Under the pieces are notes generated by a model. It made no database searches. It was not told the origin of the DNA and worked only from the letters and a program-made list of their open reading frames with translations. Shown one piece after another: positions 1-8,457 of a stretch of 52,068 nucleotides of DNA. Position numbers and translations under genes: made by a program. The DNA is from Thermoanaerobaculia bacterium. Lineage in GTDB: Bacteria > Acidobacteriota > Thermoanaerobaculia > Multivoradales > JAIOJS01. The first letter of the stretch is position 1, and every line of letters begins with the position of its first letter. The stretch is taken from positions 1 through 52,068 of the forward strand of contig JAUIDB010000028.1 in NCBI GenBank assembly GCA_030429235.1, in the 5' to 3' direction.

Positions 1-1440
1 CCACGACCCCTGGTCGGAGCGATTGTCCAGGAACCGAGCGGGGCCTTGATTCGAACTGATGACGACATCGGGATCGCCATCGTTGTCCACGTCTCCGAAC
101 GCGGCTCCTCGACTCACCTCGGAGACTTCGAACGCGGCCCCCGAGCGCTCACTGACCTCTTCGAAACGGCCGTTGCCGAGATTGTGGTAGAGCTGATTGC
201 GCTGGTGCAGTGGAAACGGATCCCCAGCCAACGCCAAGGCGCCGATCACCTGGACCTCGCCGTTCACCACCAGAAAGTCGAGCTGACCATCCTGATCGTA
301 GTCCAACCAACCGGCTCCGAATCCCGTGAAGGGAAAACTCGGCGCGGCCAAGCCAGCGGCCAGGGTCTGGTCCCCGAACATGCCACCGCCTTCGTTGTTG
401 TAGAGGGTGTTGCTCTGCCGATTCAGGTGGCTGAGGATCAGGTCCTCGTCACCGTCGCGATCGTAGTCTCCGGCATCGACTCCCATGCTGGCTTCCGGCG
501 CCCCGTCGAGGTTGACCGCGACGCCGGCCAGAAATGCGTCATCCTCGAACCGTCCATCTCCCAGGTTGACCCAGAGCTGATTGGGCGACTGATCGTTGGC
601 GACGTACAGGTCGACCAGCCCGTCCTGGTTCAGGTCCGCCGCGATGACTCCGAGCGCGCCGCCGGCCTCGGCCGCGATACCGCTTCGAGCACTGACGTCT
701 TCGAAGGTGCCGTCGCCGCGGTTTCGATAGAGCCGCGTCGGTACCGGATTGTAGGAACGGGGTCCGCAGTAGTCCCGAGCACTGGAGGTCGAGAAACAGG
801 GCTTGTGGGTGGCGATCGAGAAATCCACGTAGTCGGCCACAAACAGGTCGAGCGCGCCGTCACCGTCGAAGTCGAGCCAGCTGGCGCTGATGCTCCAACG
901 CGCATCGTCGACTCCGACCACTGCCGCGACCTCCTCGAACGTCCCGTCGCCCCGATTCCTCCAGAGCTCGTTGCGGCCAAAGTTCGTGACGTAGAGGTCC
1001 GGATCACCGTCGCCTTCCATGTCTCCCACTGCGACCCCCATCCCGTACTCTTGACTCGCGATCCCGGAGCGCTGCGTCACGTCGACGAATCGAACCCGTC
1101 GCACACCGTCGGCTCCGAGCACCGAGTCGTTGCGGTAGAGCCGGTCACCTAGTTCGTGACCGGGAGGCGGCGGGAAGGTCGCATCGTCCAACGACTTGCC
1201 GGTTCCCAACATCACCCCCTGGGGAATGAACAAGTCGAGATCGCCGTCGAGATCGTAGTCCACCAACCCCACGCCCGGACCCACCACCTCCGAGAAATAC
1301 ATCTCGCCGGACATGCCATTGAAGTGCCGGTAGTCGAGCTGGCTCTCCGCAGTGGCGTCGACGAAGGGATCGTCCCCCGCGACCACGGAAGGGACGAAGA
1401 GAACGAAGCACAGACAGATCGATCGATGGACGCGGTTCAC
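1..1440 (-). CDS. CRTAC1-family FG-GAP/VCBS repeat protein, 3' end cut by window
   Basis: The minus strand is open from a GTG at 1440 to the window edge (480 codons), so the C-terminus is missing. A short signal peptide (ICLCFVLFVPSVVAG) opens the protein, so it should be exported. Seven calcium-binding-type loops of the DxDxDG class recur near residues 60, 140, 190, 268, 323, 379 and 450 (for example DYDLDGDLDLF and DFDGDGALDLF). They are the hallmark of FG-GAP/VCBS beta-propeller blades. Phrases such as LYRNRGDGTFEDV between loops are typical of the CRTAC1 family. A binding or adhesion role outside the cell is inferred from the family; no catalytic motif is visible. The gene is divergent from the VWFA gene at 1663 across 222 bp with no strong promoter; a TATACT hexamer (1493-1498, minus) is a weak -10 candidate. 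The plus strand here is also open but is a mirror frame. Confidence 0.85.
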   Translation of the reverse strand, partial: MNRVHRSICLCFVLFVPSVVAGDDPFVDATAESQLDYRHFNGMSGEMYFSEVVGPGVGLVDYDLDGDLDLFIPQGVMLGTGKSLDDATFPPPPGHELGDRLYRNDSVLGADGVRRVRFVDVTQRSGIASQEYGMGVAVGDMEGDGDPDLYVTNFGRNELWRNRGDGTFEEVAAVVGVDDARWSISASWLDFDGDGALDLFVADYVDFSIATHKPCFSTSSARDYCGPRSYNPVPTRLYRNRGDGTFEDVSARSGIAAEAGGALGVIAADLNQDGLVDLYVANDQSPNQLWVNLGDGRFEDDAFLAGVAVNLDGAPEASMGVDAGDYDRDGDEDLILSHLNRQSNTLYNNEGGGMFGDQTLAAGLAAPSFPFTGFGAGWLDYDQDGQLDFLVVNGEVQVIGALALAGDPFPLHQRNQLYHNLGNGRFEEVSERSGAAFEVSEVSRGAAFGDVDNDGDPDVVISSNQGPARFLDNRSDQGSW

Positions 1441-1662
1441 GGTCGGCGGGGCTCGGATTTGCGGGCCGGGATTCGGCCCGAGCGGAGCCGGCAGTATACC
1501 GAAAGCAACCCCACCCGCCGCTCTCTCGTCCGTCGCACTAAACTAGAGTTCCGGGCAGGTACTCCGGCACCGTCACCTGCCGACCCTTTTCGCCGCTGGC
1601 TCGCCCTCCCGGCCAACGCGACGCATCATCCCAATCGCACCAAACTCGAGAGCCTAGCCATC

Positions 1663-3342
1663 GTGAACCACAGAACGACCTCCCTCCTCGTCGCACTCCT
1701 GCTTCTCGGTTCGATGTCCTGGGCTCAGGACGAAGAGGCCAGCCCCGATCCCGACCAGCTCTTCCTCGACACCGTTCACGTCCAACTCGTCAACTTCGAT
1801 GTCTTCGTGACGGACAAGAAGGGGAACCCCATTACGGATCTGCAGCCTGCCGACTTCGAGGTCTTCGAAGACGGGCGCCCGGTGGCCATCACCCACTTCC
1901 GAGCGGTGGTAGATGCCATCCCCCGGGATCCAGTATCGGAGGCTTCGAGCCCTCGACCGGAGCCGTCTGGCACGCCGCCGCCGGCCCGGGCCGCACCAAC
2001 TCGAGACCCCAACTACATCGTCATCGTGGTCGACAACCTGAACATTCGCCCCTTCAACCGTAAACGCGTGTTCGGCCAGATCCGTGACTTCCTGCGCCAT
2101 CAGGTCCAACCGGAAGACAAGGTCCTGCTCGCGACCATGAACCGCAATTTCAAGGTGCGAGAGCCGTTCACCACCGATCGTACGCGCATCAACTCGACTC
2201 TCATCAAGATCGAGAAGGAGACCACGGGGGGACCTGGCCGCGACGGTGAACGCACCGATGTCTTTCAGGCGATGAAACGAGCCGAGAGCATCAGTTCGGC
2301 CATGGGTCGGGCCCGGATGTACTCACTGGAGTACCGCAACGACACCCGAGCTACGATCAGTGCCCTCCGCGACCTGGTGGTCAGTCTCGGCGGCCTCGAG
2401 GGGCGGAAGGCGCTGCTCTACGTGTCCGACGGTCTGCCCATGGTGGCCGGCGAGGATGTCTTCATGGCCGCCGGCGAGAACTTCGACGACACCTCGGCCA
2501 TCCGAGGGGCCAAGGAGTTCGACATGGCCCGAAACTTCCAGAATGTGGGCATCGAAGCCAACACCCACCGCGTCACCTTCTACACCATCGACGCGACCGG
2601 TCTCCGCGCTCCCACCGCGATCGCGGCCGAGCACGGCCGCCAGGGCCCCTCCCCCGCGGTCGAAGAGCGGAACCAACACAACCTTCAGGCGCCGTTGCGA
2701 CAACTCGCCGACATCACCGGCGGGCGGGCGATCCTCAACCAGAACGACGTCGGCCCGGCTCTGACCCAAGCGAGCCAGGACCTCTACACCTACTACTCGC
2801 TAGGGTACCGACCGGTACACCCGGGCGACGGCCGCTACCACGGTATCGAGGTCAAGGTCCGGCGAAAGGGAGTCGACGTCCGCCATCGGCAGGGGTACCG
2901 GGATCGCAGCGCGGCCCAACGAATGATCGACGGTACCAAGTCGGCGCTACTCTACGGCGAGGCCAACAACCGTATCGGGGCCAAGCTCACGGCTCTGCCC
3001 ACGCAGTCCGGGGAGGACGGGCGATTCCTGGTTCCGGTCGAGGTCCACATCCCGATCGGACGCGTGACCCTGGTGCCCTCTGGTGGCCGGCACCTCGGCC
3101 GACTGCGCGTCTTCGTCGGCGTCCTCGACGACAAGGGTCGTCAATCTCCGATCGAGGGGACTCCCCTGCTGCTCGAGATCCCCGACGAGGACCTCCCGAC
3201 AGCTACGCAGCAGTCTTGGATCCACCAGGTCCAACTCATGATGCGCCCCGGAAGTCAGCGCATCACGGTGGGCATCCTCGATGAACTCGCCGGTCTCCAG
3301 TCCTACGCCAGCGGAGTGATCAAGGTCCCGAGTGGTTCCTGA
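1663..3342 (+). CDS. Secreted VWFA-related Acidobacterial domain protein (1)
   Basis: This 559-residue exported protein belongs to the TIGR03436-like 'VWFA-related Acidobacterial domain' family. I place the start at the GTG at 1663, because it immediately precedes a signal peptide (LLVALLLLGSMSWAQ); the frame is open further upstream but that part reads like non-coding sequence. After the signal comes the family signature DVFVTDKKGNPITDL...DFEVFEDGRPV (about residues 45-75). A Pro-rich linker follows, then a von Willebrand A-like fold beginning at YIVIVVDNLNIR. The usual DxSxS metal site is degenerate (DNLN), so metal-dependent adhesion is doubtful. The C-terminal family block YYSLGYRPVHPGDGRYH and RHRQGYRDRS is intact. 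The exact function of the family is unknown. Two paralogues lie at 13497 and 17007, around the two TonB receptors. Confidence 0.88.
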   Translation: MNHRTTSLLVALLLLGSMSWAQDEEASPDPDQLFLDTVHVQLVNFDVFVTDKKGNPITDLQPADFEVFEDGRPVAITHFRAVVDAIPRDPVSEASSPRPEPSGTPPPARAAPTRDPNYIVIVVDNLNIRPFNRKRVFGQIRDFLRHQVQPEDKVLLATMNRNFKVREPFTTDRTRINSTLIKIEKETTGGPGRDGERTDVFQAMKRAESISSAMGRARMYSLEYRNDTRATISALRDLVVSLGGLEGRKALLYVSDGLPMVAGEDVFMAAGENFDDTSAIRGAKEFDMARNFQNVGIEANTHRVTFYTIDATGLRAPTAIAAEHGRQGPSPAVEERNQHNLQAPLRQLADITGGRAILNQNDVGPALTQASQDLYTYYSLGYRPVHPGDGRYHGIEVKVRRKGVDVRHRQGYRDRSAAQRMIDGTKSALLYGEANNRIGAKLTALPTQSGEDGRFLVPVEVHIPIGRVTLVPSGGRHLGRLRVFVGVLDDKGRQSPIEGTPLLLEIPDEDLPTATQQSWIHQVQLMMRPGSQRITVGILDELAGLQSYASGVIKVPSGS

Positions 3343-3403
3343 GCCTCGGGAAACGCGAGGCCACGCTCCACAGTTGCTGCCCACGAGGCCTGATCGAGTA
3401 CCC

Positions 3404-3432
3404 TTGACAGTCTTGTGACAGCTCGGTACATT
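3404..3432 (+). promoter_or_regulatory. Sigma-70 promoter of the CarbopepD/TPR gene
   Basis: TTGACA (3404-3409) and TACATT (3427-3432) are separated by exactly 17 nt, close to the consensus housekeeping promoter. Transcription would start near 3439, leaving a leader of about 105 nt before the ATG at 3544. The leader holds two small perfect hairpins: AGGTCT-CATC-AGACCT (3485-3500) and AGATC-CAAT-GATCT (3515-3528). The second sits just upstream of the Shine-Dalgarno. Confidence 0.7.
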
Positions 3433-3543
3433 GCGCCCGCTTTGCTTCCGAAGCTACAACCTGACACGCCCGACACTCTTCGCGAGGTCTCATCAGACCT
3501 GGCGTTTCTCCACGAGATCCAATGATCTGTGAAAAGGAGTAGC

Positions 3544-4485
3544 ATGGCCATCTCCCGACCCATTCGTTCCCTGGCCCTCGGGGTCCTCATCCTCTCGATC
3601 GCGACCACGGCCTGGGCGGAGGTCAAAGGGCGGGCGTTCGGACAGTTGACCGACGAAAACGGCGATCCCGTCGCCGGTGCCCAGATCGTAGTCACCGATC
3701 CGGAACTGACCAACTTCCGCCTGGAGGATCTCACCGACAAGAAGGGGAAGTACAAGATCCTCTTCGTCGACGCGACCCGCAGCTATCAGATCGAGTTCTC
3801 CAAAGAGGGCTATCAGACGATTCAGGCACCTCTGAAGATCCCCGCGGGATCGAGCACGCGCCTGGACTACACGATTCTGTCGGAAGCGGCCGCCATGGCC
3901 CAGGCCAACGCGAGCGACCCGAGCGCTGCCGCCATCGCGACCTTCAACGAAGCTGGCTCCCTAGCCAACATGGGTGATTACCACGGAGCCCAGGTGAAGT
4001 TCCGCGAAGCGATCGAACTCGACCCGACGCTGGCCGCGGCCCACTCTGGACTGGCCACCGCCCTCAAAGCGATGGGTGACCTCTCGGGAGCGATCGAGGC
4101 CGCCGAAGCCGCCACCGCGATCGATGCCGAAGACACTCGGGCCCTGAAGATCCTGGTCGAGTCCTACGAGGCGCTAGGCGAGATGGGCAAAGCCGCCAAG
4201 GCCAAGGAAGCACTCCTGGCGGCCAATCCGCAGGCGGCAGTCGGCGAACTCTTCAAAGAAGCGGCCGCGCTCTACAACGACGGCGACATGGCGGCCGCCG
4301 AACCTCTACTGCAGCAAGTGGTAGAACTGAGGGAGAACCACGCCAAGGCCCACTACCTGCTGGGAGTTTGCCGCATCAACAGTGGCGACATCGAGGGCGC
4401 CAAGACCCACCTCGGGCGATTCATCGAACTCGCTCCCAACGACCCTGACGCGGCCGTCGCGCAAGAGATGATCAACAGCCTCTGA
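3544..4485 (+). CDS. Exported carboxypeptidase-regulatory-like / TPR protein
   Basis: The start is the ATG at 3544, four bases after GGAG in AAAAGGAGT; a GTG at 3529 is in frame but would place that Shine-Dalgarno inside the gene. The protein (313 residues) has a signal peptide (SLALGVLILSIATTAWA). Next is a transthyretin-like carboxypeptidase-regulatory domain (about residues 20-105, FGQLTDENGDPVAGAQIVV), then several TPR units (about 125-310, for example AAIATFNEAGSLANMGDYH and AHYLLGVCRINSGD). Both modules bind proteins or scaffold complexes, so a periplasmic or surface assembly role is inferred. The same N-terminal module type opens the two TonB receptors downstream. It has its own sigma-70 promoter, unlike the receptors. 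No catalytic residues are visible. Confidence 0.85.
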   Translation: MAISRPIRSLALGVLILSIATTAWAEVKGRAFGQLTDENGDPVAGAQIVVTDPELTNFRLEDLTDKKGKYKILFVDATRSYQIEFSKEGYQTIQAPLKIPAGSSTRLDYTILSEAAAMAQANASDPSAAAIATFNEAGSLANMGDYHGAQVKFREAIELDPTLAAAHSGLATALKAMGDLSGAIEAAEAATAIDAEDTRALKILVESYEALGEMGKAAKAKEALLAANPQAAVGELFKEAAALYNDGDMAAAEPLLQQVVELRENHAKAHYLLGVCRINSGDIEGAKTHLGRFIELAPNDPDAAVAQEMINSL

Positions 4486-4530
4486 TTCCGGGGGCCTTGC
4501 GCCCAGGGGTTGACCACCGCCCCGAGTATT

Positions 4531-4554
4531 CATTTTCTTGAATCGAGAACCCAA
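4531..4554 (+). promoter_or_regulatory. Conserved upstream dyad, candidate enhancer site (TonB receptor 1)
   Basis: This 24-nt block is identical at 22 of 24 positions to 10099-10122 upstream of TonB receptor 2. It contains the dyad TTCT-N7-AGAA (4535-4549). The dyad centre lies 118 bp from the GG of the -24 box at 4660; in the other gene the distance is 107 bp, so the two differ by about one helical turn. This geometry is what is expected of an activator site for a sigma-54 promoter. Confidence 0.5.
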
Positions 4555-4657
4555 ACACTTGGATCAAGACTCTCCCGGGCCGGCTCCCACGACAACCAAC
4601 TCAACCTAAATACGCATGAAGGCAGCAGAAGTTTCGAACCTACCGCCATGCCCTGAG

Positions 4658-4674
4658 TTGGCATGACTTCTGCT
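4658..4674 (+). promoter_or_regulatory. Sigma-54-type -24/-12 promoter (TonB receptor 1)
   Basis: TTGGCATGACTTCTGCT matches the -24/-12 pattern (YTGGCACG-N4-TTGCW) with GG at 4660-4661, GC at 4672-4673 and the required 10 nt between them. The same element, with two differences over 22 nt, lies upstream of TonB receptor 2 (10216-10231). Transcription would start near 4685, giving a leader of about 160 nt. Confidence 0.6.
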
Positions 4675-4717
4675 CTTGAAGTAAGCACATGTCCCCCAGC
4701 GCCCATCGAGTTCGGGT

Positions 4718-4744
4718 TTCGGAATCCACAGTCTGGGTTCCGAA
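4718..4744 (+). ncRNA. Stem-loop in the 5' leader of TonB receptor 1
   Basis: TTCGGAATCC (4718-4727) pairs with GGGTTCCGAA (4735-4744) across a 7-nt loop, with one G-T wobble. GAGTTCGG just upstream (4708-4715) could instead pair with CCGAACTC (4740-4747), so two mutually exclusive folds are possible. No counterpart is obvious in the receptor 2 leader. Confidence 0.4.
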
Positions 4745-4785
4745 CTCTGCATCATCGATCGGATCCAATTCACGAGTTGCAAGTC

Positions 4786-4837
4786 CTCTCGCCGGAGCGT
4801 TTCCGGGAGAGATCACGAGAACGTACTGAAGGAGTAC
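4786..4837 (+). ncRNA. Conserved two-hairpin leader RNA of TonB receptor 1
   Basis: Hairpin A has 10 base pairs: 4786-4790 with 4807-4811 and 4792-4796 with 4802-4806, with G4791 bulged. Its loop is GCGTT (4797-4801). Hairpin B is the perfect GTACT-GAAGG-AGTAC (4823-4837), which carries the Shine-Dalgarno GAAGGAG in its loop and 3' arm. The same two hairpins, with the same loops, occur at 10310-10361. Four stem pairs of hairpin A differ between the copies by changes on both sides, so pairing is kept. A role in translation control is inferred. Confidence 0.55.
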
Positions 4838-4843
4838 TTCTAC

Positions 4844-7804
4844 ATGAGAAACTTTGGGCGCTTCAGCGCACTGTTTCTGACGCTCGGCCTCGCGGCCTTG
4901 CTCTTGGTCCCGGCGGCCTCCGCCCAGACCACCCGCGGTTCCATCATCGGAACCGTGACCGACGACCAGGGAGCCGCTCTCCCCGGCGTCACCGTCACTG
5001 CGACCTCCGACGACCTGCTCGGCGAGAAGGTTGCGGTTACCGATGGTAGCGGCGGCTACGCCTTCCGGGTCATCCCGGTCGGTATCTACCGGGTCGAGTT
5101 CGCCCTGGAGAGCTTCCAGACCGTCGTCAAGGAGAACATCGCGGTTAACATCTCGAGCACCACCTCAGTGGACGCCGAGCTGACCTCTTCGTTCACCGAG
5201 GCCATCGTCGTCACCGCCGAGCGCCCCACGGTCAACACCAACTCGACCGAGTTGGGTGTGGCTCTGGACGCTTCGTTCTTCCAGGCTCTCCCCACCGGAC
5301 GAAACTACACCGCGGTCGCCAACGTGACTCCGGGCGCGCAGTCCGACGGTGCCGGCCAGACCTTCTACGGTTCCACCGGAGCCGAGAACGCCTACTACAT
5401 CGACGGTGTGAACACCACCGGTGTCGAGCTCGGCCAGCAGGGCAAGACCCTGAACTTCGAGTTCATCAAAGAGGTCCAGGTCAAGACGGCTGGTTACAAC
5501 GCTGAGTACGGTCGGTCCACCGGCGGTATCCTCAACGTGATCACCAAGTCCGGTGGTAACGAATTCCACGGCGACGTGTTCGGCTACTACGACAGCGACA
5601 GCCTACAGAACAGCCTCAAGGGCGGAGCCGCTGAAGGCGCCGTTTCGGGTTCGACCAAGACCACCGGTTTCGTGCGGTCCGACTTCGGCCTCGACCTCGG
5701 CGGCTACTTCGTCAAGGACAAGGTCTGGTTCTTCGCGGCCTACGACCGAGTCGACAACACCAACGATCTCGAAACGATCGAAGACTTCTCGTTCGTACCG
5801 GGAGCTCCCGGACTCGGCGAGACCTTTGCCGACGACACCACGCGGGACCTCTACGCCGGCAAGTTGACCTGGCTGGCTCATCCCAGCCATACCCTATCGG
5901 CCTCCGCCTTCGGTGATCCTTCGACCCGTGAAGGAGCCCTTGGCTCACTCGCCGCTCCGAGGACTGCCTACGAGCAGAGTCTCGAGACGGGCGCTCTCGA
6001 CTACGTCGTCAACTACGACGGTATTTTCACGTCGAGCCTGATCGGGAATCTCAGGATTGCCCAGCACCAGGAAGAGTCCACCACCGGTGGTCCTGGGATC
6101 AACCTCGTCTCCTACATCGACAACTCCAATCCCCTTGGTGACGGTACGATCACCTTCGGCTGGGATGGAACCGGCGACTCCGGTATCGGGTTCTTCCAGA
6201 ACCAGGAGTTCACGCGGGACCAACTCCGGGGCGACCTCACGCTGTTCGTCGAGGACTTCGTTGGCCAGCATGAGTTCAAGGGTGGCTACGAGTACGAGGA
6301 GATCGGAGTGGTCAACGCCAACTTCAACAGTGGCGGCGAGAGAATCTACCGATTCAACTGTACTAGCGCGTCCCGCTGCTTCGATGCAGCAGGCAACCGC
6401 GTCCACGACTACTACTATCGCCACCGTTTCTACCTCAACGACAAGATTGCTCCGGAGCAGGTCACTGCTGCGGATGTGAACAACCCGTTGACGGTGGACA
6501 CCAAGGCTGACAACTATGCCTACTTCTTGCAGGACACCTGGCGGCCCGCTTCCAACTTCACCGTGAACTTCGGTTACCGGATGGAGATTCAGAAGCTCTA
6601 CAACGCCCTCGGTGAGGTCAGTGCGGACATCGACGACAACGCAGCGCCACGTCTCGGGATCGTTTGGGATCCAATGAACAACGGCCAGTCCAAGGTCTTC
6701 GCATCGTGGGGATACTTCTACGAGACCATTCCGATGGACATCGTCATTCGCTCCTTCGGCGGCGAGATTTCCCTCTTCTCCTACAACTACTCTGACAACG
6801 TCGGTGACGTCACTCAGCTGTGCACCGATACCAACCCAAACTGCGTCCAGACCGCTGGCCGCACGTTGGGCGGAGGTATTTCTCGAGTAGATCCCGGAGT
6901 GGAAGGTCAGTACATCGAGGAGTTGATCGTCGGTGCTGAGATGGAGGTCTTCGACAACATGGCCGTGGGTCTGAAGTACATCAGCCGCGAACTCAACAGC
7001 GTCATCGAGGACGCCCTCTCGGCCGACGGTGACTACTTCATCGGAAACCCCGGCAAGGGCCTCATGATCGGTACCTACGATCTCGGCTACGCCTTCGGCT
7101 ACAACGAGACGCTTCATCTCCTGGATGAGCCGGTACGTGAGTACACCGGTGTCGAGGTCACGCTGCGCAAGAGCCTGTCGAACAACTTCCAATTCCTGGC
7201 CTCGGCCCTCTGGTCCGAGCTCGAGGGAAGCTACGACGGTCTCTTCCAGGCCTCTACGGGCCAGCTGGATCCGAACCTCAACTCGGCCTTCGACTACTAC
7301 GACTTCTCGGTCAACAACTACGGGCTTCTGTCCGGTGATCGGACGTGGCAGTTCAAGTTCGACGGTTCCTACCAGTTCGACTTCGGAATGACCGCTGGGC
7401 TGTCTGCCTACTGGCGCACCGGAACTCCGGTAACCGCCATGGGCTATTCCGATGGCTACTCCAACTGGGAGTACTACCTGTCCGAACGTGGTGCCTTCGG
7501 TCGCGTCGACGACCAGTACGAGGCGGACCTCCACCTCGACTATCCGATCAACCTGGGTGGTGACAAGGAAGTGAAGATCCTCTTCGACATCTTCAACGTC
7601 CTCAACCGCCAGGGTGAGCTGACTCGTAGCAACCGCTACACCGCAGCTCACGAGGACTACCAGCCTCTCGATTGGGAGACTGCGGAGATCTATACCATTC
7701 AGCCTGGCGATCCAGCCAAGCCGCCGACCAACTCGGCGTTCAATACCGCAACGACGTGGCAGAACCCCCGGTTCGTCCGCCTCGGCGTTCGGTTCTCCTT
7801 CTGA
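4844..7804 (+). CDS. Oar-like TonB-dependent outer-membrane receptor (1)
   Basis: This 986-residue protein starts at the ATG 9 bases after GAAGGAG. It has a signal peptide (ending LLVPAASAQ), a carboxypeptidase-regulatory domain (about 28-115, IIGTVTDDQGAALPGVTVT), a TonB-box-like segment EAIVVTAERP, a plug (about 120-240, AYYIDGVNTTG and AEYGRSTGGILNVITKSG), and a 22-strand-type barrel ending in VRLGVRFSF, whose final Phe is the usual BAM signal. Two Cys pairs (CTSASRC and CTDTNPNC) probably form disulfides in surface loops. It should import a large substrate with TonB energy; the ligand cannot be told. It is followed by a strong terminator, so it is a single-gene unit. Its GGT-rich glycine codons suggest high expression. 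It is a paralogue of the gene at 10369. Confidence 0.93.
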   Translation: MRNFGRFSALFLTLGLAALLLVPAASAQTTRGSIIGTVTDDQGAALPGVTVTATSDDLLGEKVAVTDGSGGYAFRVIPVGIYRVEFALESFQTVVKENIAVNISSTTSVDAELTSSFTEAIVVTAERPTVNTNSTELGVALDASFFQALPTGRNYTAVANVTPGAQSDGAGQTFYGSTGAENAYYIDGVNTTGVELGQQGKTLNFEFIKEVQVKTAGYNAEYGRSTGGILNVITKSGGNEFHGDVFGYYDSDSLQNSLKGGAAEGAVSGSTKTTGFVRSDFGLDLGGYFVKDKVWFFAAYDRVDNTNDLETIEDFSFVPGAPGLGETFADDTTRDLYAGKLTWLAHPSHTLSASAFGDPSTREGALGSLAAPRTAYEQSLETGALDYVVNYDGIFTSSLIGNLRIAQHQEESTTGGPGINLVSYIDNSNPLGDGTITFGWDGTGDSGIGFFQNQEFTRDQLRGDLTLFVEDFVGQHEFKGGYEYEEIGVVNANFNSGGERIYRFNCTSASRCFDAAGNRVHDYYYRHRFYLNDKIAPEQVTAADVNNPLTVDTKADNYAYFLQDTWRPASNFTVNFGYRMEIQKLYNALGEVSADIDDNAAPRLGIVWDPMNNGQSKVFASWGYFYETIPMDIVIRSFGGEISLFSYNYSDNVGDVTQLCTDTNPNCVQTAGRTLGGGISRVDPGVEGQYIEELIVGAEMEVFDNMAVGLKYISRELNSVIEDALSADGDYFIGNPGKGLMIGTYDLGYAFGYNETLHLLDEPVREYTGVEVTLRKSLSNNFQFLASALWSELEGSYDGLFQASTGQLDPNLNSAFDYYDFSVNNYGLLSGDRTWQFKFDGSYQFDFGMTAGLSAYWRTGTPVTAMGYSDGYSNWEYYLSERGAFGRVDDQYEADLHLDYPINLGGDKEVKILFDIFNVLNRQGELTRSNRYTAAHEDYQPLDWETAEIYTIQPGDPAKPPTNSAFNTATTWQNPRFVRLGVRFSF

Positions 7805-7840
7805 TCTCCTGATCAGCTAGGAGGGTTCGACTCGAACCCG

Positions 7841-7873
7841 AAAGGAGGGGGGCTTCGGCCCCCCTCCTTTTTT
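7841..7873 (+). terminator. Intrinsic terminator of TonB receptor 1
   Basis: A 13-bp perfect stem (7841-7853 with 7858-7870) has a TTCG tetraloop. Its 3' arm runs into a T tract that continues to 7873. Confidence 0.93.
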
Positions 7874-8201
7874 GATGCCGATGGAACTTCTCCGACCCCC
7901 GTGTCAGGGCGCCTCCAGAGAGGAGGTCCAGGCCGCGACATCACGACACTCTGCGGCGAGCTCGCCAAGCCCTGTCGCGTGGCTCGAGCCCAATCCAGAC
8001 CACCGGTAGGCTCGTGTCGTGCCTCAGACTGCGAAAGAACCCTGCTCTCAATCCCCGGATCACAGCAGGAGGAAGTTGCGGCCCGAATCTGGCTGGCCTC
8101 GGGGACGCCCTCGCTGTACAGCTGCGAGGGTGCAGGATCCCCGACTCCTGCGACAGAGATCTGGTGGCACGAAGACTCCTCTCGATACCCACGACGGCGT
8201 T
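7874..8201. other. Intergenic stretch left of the IS, no gene seen
   Basis: No convincing gene, RNA or repeat is visible here. Joining this side to the right flank at the duplicated target (removing the IS and one copy) leaves a frame open from 7901 to 9921 for about 142 codons. Its composition (many Arg, Ser, Pro and Cys) does not look like a real protein, so it is not called. Confidence 0.5.
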
Positions 8202-8217
8202 GGGGCCAGCTCAGGTC
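8202..8217. repeat. Target-site duplication, left copy
   Basis: GGGGCCAGCTCAGGTC is repeated exactly at 9794-9809, directly flanking the IS on both sides. The next base is T in both places, so the duplication could be counted as 17. Confidence 0.85.
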
Positions 8218-8322
8218 TGTCACTGCCAAGGGAAAATGACCGCTAACTGCCAGGGGAAAATGTCCGCAGCAGTTCCTGGTTAGTAGGCCCGCGTCGTGCC
8301 CGTCGGAGTTGGATGATCGTGT

Positions 8323-8392
8323 GATCCTCGAAGTCCGTCAAGGGTTCGCTCCTCCGGTCGCCGCTTAGCGCCCTTGACCGACTCCGAGGATC
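8323..8392. repeat. Long inverted repeat inside the IS, downstream of the transposase gene
   Basis: Arms 8323-8344 and 8371-8392 (22 nt each) are complementary except at two positions, around a 26-nt loop. It lies in the roughly 200-bp non-coding part of the IS between the transposase stop and the left end. It may end transposase transcription or block read-in from outside; there is no T tract. Confidence 0.6.
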
Positions 8393-8457
8393 CCACGGCA
8401 ATGTTTGTGCGGCGACGGGGAGAGAGCGGCTCTGCGAAAGACAGCCGTCTCCCGTCC

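Noticed and set aside
46-1152. Long open plus-strand frame opposite the CRTAC1 gene
   Set aside because: The minus strand encodes repeated DxDxDG loops and a signal peptide; the plus frame has no recognisable motif and is a mirror of the codon bias.
5945-7651. 568-codon open frame on the minus strand inside TonB receptor 1
   Set aside because: It lies fully opposite a receptor with clear plug and barrel motifs; its Val/Glu/Asp-rich sequence is an antisense artefact of GC-rich codons.
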